From Amycolatopsis sp. NBC_01488 (lineage in GTDB: Bacteria; Actinomycetota; Actinomycetes; Mycobacteriales; Pseudonocardiaceae): a stretch of DNA of 64,000 nt. A program made the translations under genes and the position numbers. Position 1 is the first letter of the stretch. Each line of letters starts with the position of its first letter. Shown in pieces: positions 58,851-64,000 of the stretch. The DNA is taken from positions 4,931,001 through 4,995,000 of the forward strand of contig NZ_CP109434.1 in NCBI RefSeq assembly GCF_036227105.1. The letters run 5' to 3'. The notes under the pieces were generated by a model that was not told the DNA's origin, made no database searches, and was given only the letters and a program-made list of their open reading frames with translations.

Positions 58851-60311
58851 ATGGCGTCCCGGTTCGTGGACCGCGCGGTCATCCACCTGACCGCCGGTGA
58901 CGGGGGCAACGGCTGTGCCTCGGTGCACCGCGAGAAGTTCAAGCCCCTCGGCGGCCCGGACGGCGGCAACGGCGGCAACGGCGGCGACGTCCTGCTGGTC
59001 GTCGACCCGAACGTGCACACCCTGCTCGACTTCCACTTCCGCCCGCACGCCAAGGCGGGCAGCGGCAAGATGGGCCAGGGCGGCAACCGTGCGGGGGCGG
59101 CGGGGGAGACCCTGGTGATGAAGGTGCCGTCGGGCACCGTCGTGTTCACCGAGGACGGCGAGCTGGTCGCGGACCTCATCGGCCCGGGCACCACGTTCGT
59201 CGCGGCGCAGGGCGGCCGCGGCGGCCTCGGCAACGCGGCGCTGTCGTCGAAGGCGCGCAAGGCCCCCGGCTTCGCGCTGCTGGGCGAGCCCGGCGAGGCC
59301 CGCAACCTGGTGCTGGAGCTGCGCTCGGTCGCCGACGTCGGCCTGCTCGGCTTCCCGTCCGCCGGCAAGTCGTCGCTGATCTCGGTGCTGTCCGCGGCCA
59401 AGCCGAAGATCGCCGACTACCCGTTCACCACGCTGGTGCCGAACCTCGGCGTCATCACCGGCGGCGAGACGGTGTTCACGATGGCCGACGTGCCCGGCCT
59501 GATCCCCGGCGCGTCCGAGGGCAAGGGCCTCGGTCTCGACTTCCTGCGCCACATCGAGCGGTGCGCGGTGCTGGTGCACGTCGTCGACTGCGCCACGCTC
59601 GAGCCGGGCCGCGACCCAGTGTCCGATGTGGACGCTCTTGAGGCGGAACTTTCCAAGTACACCCCGGGTCTCGGCGGGAAGCTCGAGGAGCGCCCGCGCG
59701 TGGTCGTGCTCAACAAGATCGACATCCCGGAGGCCGCCGAGCTCGCCGAGTTCGTCCGGCCGGAGTTCGAAGCCCGCGGCCTGCAGGTGTTCGAGGTCTC
59801 CACGGCGTCGCGCAAGGGCCTGCGTGAGCTGACGTTCGCCCTGGCCAGGGTCGTCGAGCAGTACCGCGAGGCGCAGCCGGTGCTCGAGCCGGAGAAGATC
59901 GTCCTGCGGCCGCTCGCCGTCGACGACACCGGGTTCACCGTCGAGGTCGACCCCGAGGAGGAGGGCGCGTTCATCGTGCGCGGGTCCCGCCCGGAACGGT
60001 GGATCCGCCAGACCGACTTCGGCAACGACGAGGCCGTCGGCTACCTGGCCGATCGGCTCGAACGCCTCGGCGTCGAGGAGAAGCTGGCGAAACTCGGCGC
60101 GGTGCCGGGCAGCCCGGTCACGATCGGCGACGTCCAGTTCGAGTGGGAGCCGTCGACGCCTGCGGTGGCGATGCACCTGTCCGGGCGCGGCACCGACGTC
60201 CGGCTGGAGCGCAACGACCGGGTCGGCGCGGCCGAGCGCAAGGAAGCCCGCCGGATCCGCCGCGACGGCCCGGACGAGACCGAAGACGGCGACGTGGACC
60301 TGGACGCGTGA
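58851..60311 (+). CDS. obgE: Obg-family GTPase (CgtA)
   Basis: 486 residues. The glycine-rich OBG domain ('GGNGCASVHREKFKPLGGPDGGNGGNGGDVLLVVD') precedes the G domain: G1 'GFPSAGKSSLI', G3 'DVPGL', G4 'NKID', G5 region 'VSTASRKGL'. The C-terminal Obg_C/OCT domain is followed by an acidic tail ('DGPDETEDGDVDLDA'). It assists 50S assembly and stress control. The stop overlaps the proB start by four bases. Confidence 0.97.
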   Translation: MASRFVDRAVIHLTAGDGGNGCASVHREKFKPLGGPDGGNGGNGGDVLLVVDPNVHTLLDFHFRPHAKAGSGKMGQGGNRAGAAGETLVMKVPSGTVVFTEDGELVADLIGPGTTFVAAQGGRGGLGNAALSSKARKAPGFALLGEPGEARNLVLELRSVADVGLLGFPSAGKSSLISVLSAAKPKIADYPFTTLVPNLGVITGGETVFTMADVPGLIPGASEGKGLGLDFLRHIERCAVLVHVVDCATLEPGRDPVSDVDALEAELSKYTPGLGGKLEERPRVVVLNKIDIPEAAELAEFVRPEFEARGLQVFEVSTASRKGLRELTFALARVVEQYREAQPVLEPEKIVLRPLAVDDTGFTVEVDPEEEGAFIVRGSRPERWIRQTDFGNDEAVGYLADRLERLGVEEKLAKLGAVPGSPVTIGDVQFEWEPSTPAVAMHLSGRGTDVRLERNDRVGAAERKEARRIRRDGPDETEDGDVDLDA

Positions 60312-61417
60312 GCGGCACGCGGGAAGCCATCGCCTCGGCCCGGCGCCTGGTCGTCAAGGTCGGCTCGTCGGCGCTGACCACGGCCGGCAGCGGCCTCGAC
60401 GTGGCTCGGCTGGACGCGCTGGTCGACGCGATCGCCGAGCGCGTCGCCCGCGACGCGCAGATCGTGCTCGTGTCCTCGGGTGCGATCGGCGCCGGGCTGG
60501 CGCCGCTTTCGCTCGGCAAGCGTCCCCGCGACCTCGCGACCCAGCAGGCGGCGGCGAGCGTCGGCCAGCTGACGCTGGCGCACGCGTACGCGGAGTCGTT
60601 CGGCCGGTTTTCGCTGACGGTCGGCCAGGTGCTCCTGACGTCCGACGACGTCGTCCGCCGGTCGCACTACCGCAACGCGCAGCGGACGTTCTCGCGGCTG
60701 CTGGCCCTGGGCGCGGTCCCGGTGGTCAACGAGAACGACACGGTGGCCACGGAGGAAATCCGCTTCGGCGACAACGACCGCCTGGCGGCGCTGGTGGCCC
60801 ACCTGATCGGCGCGGACGCGCTGATCCTGCTGTCCGATGTGGACGGCCTCTACGACGGCGACCCCCGCGAGGGCGCCACCCGCAAGCTCACCGAGGTCCT
60901 CTCGGAGTCCGATGTGGACGGGATCTCGGTCGGCATGTCCAGCTCCGGCCTGGGAACGGGCGGCATGGTGTCGAAGCTGGCGGCGGCCCGCACAGCGGCG
61001 GGCGCGGGCATCCCGGTCCTGCTGGCGGCGGCTTCGGAAGCTTCTGCCGCGTTGACAACGGCTTCCCCGGGCACGGCGTTCGCCCCGGCGGACACGCGCC
61101 TGTCGGCCCGCAGGTTCTGGCTGGGTTACGCGGCGGACACGACGGGCAAGCTCCACCTGGACGACGGCGCGGTAACGGCGGTGGTCCGCCGCCGCAGGTC
61201 GTTGCTGGCGGCGGGAATCATCGGCGTCTCAGGCGAATTCCAGGCCGGCGACGTGGTCGACCTGGTGGACGCGAAGGACCGCCCGGTAGCCCGCGGAGTG
61301 GTGGCCTTCGACGCGACGGAACTCCCGGACCTGATCGGCCGCTCAACCCCCGAGCTGCCGCCCGAACAACGCCGCGAGGTAGTCCACGCCGACGACCTCG
61401 TCCCCCTCCGCCGCTAA
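60308..61417 (+). CDS. proB: Glutamate 5-kinase
   Basis: 369 residues. 'RLVVKVGSSALTTAGSGLD' and 'IVLVSSGAIGAGLAPL' form the amino-acid-kinase ATP/substrate site; 'VNENDTVATEEIRFGDNDRLAALVA' and 'LLSDVDGLYDGDP' complete it. A PUA domain is at about 275-360. It phosphorylates glutamate in the first step of proline synthesis. GTG overlaps obgE (GTGA). proA does not follow; instead there is a palindrome array and a convergent gene. Confidence 0.96.
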   Translation: MSGTREAIASARRLVVKVGSSALTTAGSGLDVARLDALVDAIAERVARDAQIVLVSSGAIGAGLAPLSLGKRPRDLATQQAAASVGQLTLAHAYAESFGRFSLTVGQVLLTSDDVVRRSHYRNAQRTFSRLLALGAVPVVNENDTVATEEIRFGDNDRLAALVAHLIGADALILLSDVDGLYDGDPREGATRKLTEVLSESDVDGISVGMSSSGLGTGGMVSKLAAARTAAGAGIPVLLAAASEASAALTTASPGTAFAPADTRLSARRFWLGYAADTTGKLHLDDGAVTAVVRRRRSLLAAGIIGVSGEFQAGDVVDLVDAKDRPVARGVVAFDATELPDLIGRSTPELPPEQRREVVHADDLVPLRR

Positions 61418-61447
61418 CCCCCCACCGCCTCACGTGCTCGCCCAGGC

Positions 61448-61608
61448 ATCACCCGTGATCCACCGGGCATCACCCGTGATTGAGCGGGCATCACCCGTGA
61501 TCCGGCGGGCATCACCGTGTCGACCGTCCAATCACGTGTGATGCCTCTCCAATCACGTGTGATGCCCCTTCGATCACGGGTGATGCCTTCCTGATCACGG
61601 GTGATGCC
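61448..61608. repeat. Eight-copy, 21-bp-phased palindrome array between convergent genes
   Basis: Copies of ATCAC-NN-GTGAT start at 61448, 61469, 61490, 61511 (one-base deletion), 61531, 61552, 61573 and 61594. The first four sit in GGCATCACCCGTGAT, the last four in ATCAC(GT or GG)GTGATGCC, the reverse complement. Steps are 21 bp, except 20 bp at the centre, where the deleted copy and GTGTCGACCGTCC (61517-61529) lie. The whole array is therefore one large inverted repeat and could form a cruciform or long RNA hairpin. Confidence 0.9.
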
Positions 61609-61622
61609 CCTTCACGTCGGGC

Positions 61623-62336
61623 TCAGCCCACCGAGACCAGGCGGGCGCCGCCGTCGGCTTCCAGGATCGTGCCGCTCAGGTTGCGGTTCGTCGCCGCCAG
61701 CGCCACGACCTCCGCCACGTCGTCCGCCGTCGCCACGCGGCGGCACGGGATCGAAGCCGCCGTCTGCGCGAAGAACCCTTCCCGCACCTCCGCCGGGAAG
61801 CCGCTCCACCACGCCGTGTCCACGACGCCCGGCGAAACCGCGTTCACCCGCCGCGGCGCCAGTTCGACCGCGAGCGGCTTGACCAGCGCTTCCACTGCCG
61901 CGTTCAGCGCGGCGATGCCCGCCGTCCCCGGCATCGCCGCGTGCGCGCTGATCGCGCCCAGCAGCGTGATCGACCCGTCCGCGGCCAGGTGCGGCAGCAC
62001 CGCCTGGATCGTCGTCAGGTGCGCCCAGAACTTCGCGTCGAACGCCCGCCGCAGCATCGCCAGGTCCAGCGACGCGATCGGCCCCATCCCTTCGGCGCCG
62101 GACAGGCTCACCACCAGCACGTCGACCGTGCCCAGCGACTCCGCCAGCGCGGCCATCGCCGAGGCGTCGCCGCCGTCGGCCTGGTGGCCGGTCAGCTCCG
62201 GATCACTGAGAGCGACGTCGTCGAGGCGTTCCTTGCCGCGCCCGGTCACGTGGACGTCGTAACCCTGCTCGTGCAACCGCCGCGCGGTCGCCAGGCCGAT
62301 GCCCGAAGTGCCGCCGGCGACGAGAGCGATGCTCAT
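61623..62336 (-). CDS. Short-chain dehydrogenase-like protein, atypical active site
   Basis: 237 residues. The Rossmann start 'MSIALVAGGTSGIGLATARRLHEQGYDVHVTGR' has the TGxxxGIG nucleotide-binding loop (GGTSGIG), and 'GAISAHAAMPG' keeps the serine region. However, where YxxxK is expected the sequence reads IAALN ('GIAALNAAVEALVKPLAVELAP'), so both the catalytic Tyr and Lys are missing. It may be an NAD(P)-binding sensor or act by a different mechanism. It is divergent from a tetR gene with shared dyads, and convergent with proB across the repeat array. Confidence 0.87.
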   Translation of the reverse strand: MSIALVAGGTSGIGLATARRLHEQGYDVHVTGRGKERLDDVALSDPELTGHQADGGDASAMAALAESLGTVDVLVVSLSGAEGMGPIASLDLAMLRRAFDAKFWAHLTTIQAVLPHLAADGSITLLGAISAHAAMPGTAGIAALNAAVEALVKPLAVELAPRRVNAVSPGVVDTAWWSGFPAEVREGFFAQTAASIPCRRVATADDVAEVVALAATNRNLSGTILEADGGARLVSVG

Positions 62337-62349
62337 GACTTGTTCCCCA

Positions 62350-62378
62350 TTTCGAACCGGTACGTCTCGTTTCGAAAC
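62350..62378. promoter_or_regulatory. TetR operator candidate
   Basis: TTTCGAA occurs at 62350 and 62370, 20 bp apart; the second is inside the palindrome GTTTCGAAAC (62369-62378). Both are followed by CCG-type sequence. They lie in the 62-bp gap between divergent SDR and tetR genes, on roughly the same helix face. Confidence 0.55.
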
Positions 62379-62398
62379 CGACGTTACCATCGGATCCC

Positions 62399-62998
62399 AT
62401 GACCGACCAGTCCCGTCCCGGACGCAAGCGCAGCGAACAGAGCCGGCTGGCGATCCTCACCGCCACACTCGACCTGGTCGCCGAGGCGGGCTACGGCGCG
62501 CTGACCGTCGAAGGCATCGCCGCCCGCTCCGGCGTCGGCAAGCAGACGATCTACCGCTGGTGGCCGTCGAAGGCCGACGTCCTGCTCGACGCGCTCGCGA
62601 CGAAGGCGGACCTGTACGTGCCGATCCCCGACGAGGGGACGTTCCGCGCCGACCTTGCCGCGTTCCTGGGCAGCACGTTCGAACTGGGCGAGAAAGCGCA
62701 GGTCGCGGACACACTGCGCGCGCTGATGGCGCAGGCGCAGATCGACCCCGGCTTCGGGAAGCGGTTCCGCGAAGACTTCCTCAACCGCCGCCGCGAAGCG
62801 CTCGGCACCCTCGTCGACCGCGCCCGCGAGCGCGGCGAACTGCCCGCGGAAGTCAGCTCCCGCACCGTGATCGACGTCGTGTTCGGCACGCTCTGGTACC
62901 GGCTCCTCGCGACGCGGGAGCCGATCGGCACCAGCCTGACCGGGGAACTGGTGGCGCTACTGGCCGATCACGGCGCCTCGACCGCCGAAATCCGGTAG
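62399..62998 (+). CDS. TetR-family regulator
   Basis: 199 residues. The helix-turn-helix is 'SRLAILTATLDLVAEAGYGALTVEGIAARSGVGKQTIYRWWPSKADVLLDAL', the TetR/AcrR class with the T-I-Y-R-W-W recognition helix. The C-terminal domain ('FLNRRREALGTLVDRARERGELPAEVSSRTVIDVVFGTLWYRLL') matches TetR_C_11-like ligand domains. It starts 62 bp from the divergent SDR gene and likely represses it. Its last 31 bp overlap the convergent monooxygenase gene. Confidence 0.9.
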   Translation: MTDQSRPGRKRSEQSRLAILTATLDLVAEAGYGALTVEGIAARSGVGKQTIYRWWPSKADVLLDALATKADLYVPIPDEGTFRADLAAFLGSTFELGEKAQVADTLRALMAQAQIDPGFGKRFREDFLNRRREALGTLVDRARERGELPAEVSSRTVIDVVFGTLWYRLLATREPIGTSLTGELVALLADHGASTAEIR

Positions 62999-63252
62999 CG
63001 CGCCACCGAAGCGTCGAGGATCTGCGCCGCCTGCTCGTCCGACGGCCCGGACCCGCGGAAGCGCTCGAGGTCCGCATCGGACTCCCAGCGCTCGTACACG
63101 GTCACCCGGCCGGGGTCGAGCAGGTCGGCACCCAGCGCGTACTCCAGACAGCCGGGTGCCTCCCGCGCGAGGCGGACGGCCTCGCCGCAGCTCTCGAGGT
63201 AGGCGTCCCGGCCTTCGGGGGCGACCCGCAACCAGCCCGCGATGATGATCAC
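62968..63252 (-). CDS. Antibiotic biosynthesis monooxygenase (ABM) domain protein
   Basis: 94 residues in one ferredoxin-like ABM domain: 'IIIAGWLRVAPEGRDAYLESCGEAVRLAREAPGCLEYALGADLLDPGRVTVYERWESDADLERFRGSGPS'. Such small dimers act on quinols, haem-like or polyketide substrates or have housekeeping roles. The GTG start overlaps the stop of the PPOX gene (GTGA), so they are coupled. The 3' end overlaps the convergent tetR gene by 31 bp. Confidence 0.88.
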   Translation of the reverse strand: MIIIAGWLRVAPEGRDAYLESCGEAVRLAREAPGCLEYALGADLLDPGRVTVYERWESDADLERFRGSGPSDEQAAQILDASVARYRISAVEAP

Positions 63253-63635
63253 GGGGTGATCCGATCCGGTTTGATCGTGAGCAGCAGCCGCGTCTGGTCC
63301 CGGCCGCCCCACCACGGGTACGGGCCGCCGAGGTAGCGCTGCGAGAGCTTCTCGATGTGCTCGACCGCGCCGTCCTCGGTCATCTCCAGCACGCGTCCGC
63401 GGATCGCGTAGTAGCGCGACGGCCGGTCGCGGTCGGCGACGTTCAGCGCCACCCGCGGGTCGCGCTGGAGGTTACGCTGCTTCTGGTGGCCCAGCACGGT
63501 GTTGACGAGGATGTGCGCGCCGTCGGTGTCCACCCAGGTCTGGGTGAGCTGCGGCGAGCCGTCGGGCATCAGGGTGGCCAGGAAGCAGAGGCTGGGCTCG
63601 CGCAGCAGTGCGAGCAGATCGCCGGGCAGTTCCAA
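63249..63635 (-). CDS. PPOX-class F420/FMN-dependent flavin-like protein
   Basis: 128 residues of the split-barrel fold: 'LLREPSLCFLATLMPDGSPQLTQTWVDTDGAHILVNTVLGHQKQRNLQRDPRVALNVADRDRPSRYYAIRGRVLEM'. This matches the PPOX class F420-dependent family common in actinobacteria, which binds F420 or FMN and reduces enones or azo compounds. TTG at 63635 lies 6 bases after GGAG and just after the argS stop, so the three genes argS-PPOX-ABM form one unit. Confidence 0.87.
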   Translation of the reverse strand: MELPGDLLALLREPSLCFLATLMPDGSPQLTQTWVDTDGAHILVNTVLGHQKQRNLQRDPRVALNVADRDRPSRYYAIRGRVLEMTEDGAVEHIEKLSQRYLGGPYPWWGGRDQTRLLLTIKPDRITP

Positions 63636-63646
63636 GGTGATCTCCG

Positions 63647-64000
63647 CTAGAGCCGGTCGGGCGCTTCGATGCCGAGCAGCGAGAGCCCGAGCGCGAGCGT
63701 GTGCGACGTCAGCGTAGTCAACCTCAGCCGGGACGCGCGCAACTCGGGGTCCGGCGCCTTGATGACCGGACAATCGTCGTAAAACCGGGAGAACGCGACC
63801 GCGGTTTCGTACAGGTACGTACAGAGCTTGTGCGGCGCGTAGCCGTCCGTCGCGACCTTCAGCGCTTCGCCGAACCGGAGCAGCTTCACCGCCAGAGCTC
63901 GCTCCGCAGGCGCTTCCAGCGTGATTTCCGCACCATCGGATACGCCGGCCGCCTTCCGGAGGATCGACCGCGTCCGCGCGTGCGCGTACTGGAGGTACAC
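63647..64000 (-). CDS. argS: Arginyl-tRNA synthetase, C-terminal part (partial)
   Basis: The visible 117 codons run off the window edge. 'YLQYAHARTRSILRKAA' and the DALR anticodon-binding helices 'HKLCTYLYETAVAFSRFYDDCPVI...LRLTTLTSHTLALGLSLLGIEAPDRL' identify the end of ArgRS; the catalytic core lies outside. The internal GTG at the edge is not the start. The stop TAG is followed after 11 bp by the PPOX gene. Confidence 0.93.
   Translation of the reverse strand: MYLQYAHARTRSILRKAAGVSDGAEITLEAPAERALAVKLLRFGEALKVATDGYAPHKLCTYLYETAVAFSRFYDDCPVIKAPDPELRASRLRLTTLTSHTLALGLSLLGIEAPDRL

Noticed and set aside
61448..61608. Repeat array considered as a CRISPR
   Set aside because: Units are 21 bp in total with 5-6-bp gaps, change orientation in the middle and have no unique spacers or cas genes.

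Overview
The window is chromosomal DNA from a very GC-rich actinomycete. The third codon positions are mostly G or C, GTG and TTG starts are common, genes overlap by GTGA/ATGA, clpP is present as a pair, and DUF6879/DUF5753-type regulators and a DinB-like mycothiol-enzyme relative occur. The gene content fits Pseudonocardiaceae, most likely Amycolatopsis; this is inference from gene content, not from a database match. I see no tRNA, rRNA, CRISPR array, prophage or insertion sequence.

The backbone is the conserved actinobacterial run tig-clpP1-clpP2-clpX (12.6-17.0 kb), then valS (32.2-34.8), folC and its DUF4233 partner (39.1-41.2), ndk (43.8), rne-rplU-rpmA-obgE-proB (55.0-61.4). The same order exists in mycobacteria. 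Accessory blocks sit between these anchors.

0-5 kb: a signalling module. A class III cyclase-like protein, a Crp/Fnr regulator and two translationally coupled small membrane proteins are read leftwards. Divergent from them is an overlapping pair made of an XRE regulator with an unassigned C-terminal domain and a GT-A-like glycosyltransferase. Palindromes and hexamer repeats mark the promoters. 5-12.5 kb: a GNAT enzyme; a GT39 membrane glycosyltransferase with a histidine kinase that has no neighbouring response regulator but has arrays of CTGTG-type direct repeats at 11-bp spacing; a desaturase fused to its own ferredoxin reductase and [2Fe-2S] domain, with a divergent TetR regulator. 17-32 kb: a MEDS-ATPase sensor, a Tat-type esterase, a TetR/carotenoid oxygenase pair with two clear operators, then a formate/oxalate cluster (fdhD, OFA antiporter with its small subunit, FdhF-like molybdo-enzyme) interleaved with an LCP ligase, a lipoprotein, a MarR-controlled MFS exporter and two paralogous membrane proteins. 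35-39 kb: LysR with two alpha/beta hydrolases, a secreted SGNH hydrolase and a methyltransferase. 41-54.5 kb: a penicillin-acylase-type Ntn hydrolase, a secreted phosphodiester glycosidase/metallophosphatase, a three-gene XRE-DUF5753 module, a drug-type ABC exporter containing an extra 110-residue repeat ORF, and an S8 protease. 61.6-64 kb: an atypical SDR with its TetR regulator, a small monooxygenase, a PPOX protein and the end of argS.

The most unusual DNA is intergenic. Between convergent proB and the SDR gene lie eight copies of a 12-bp palindrome (ATCACNNGTGAT), four in one orientation and four inverted, on a 21-bp period. A second 21-bp array sharing a core sequence lies between the carotenoid oxygenase gene and fdhD, another convergent pair. 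Most other convergent gene pairs are separated by strong GC hairpins.
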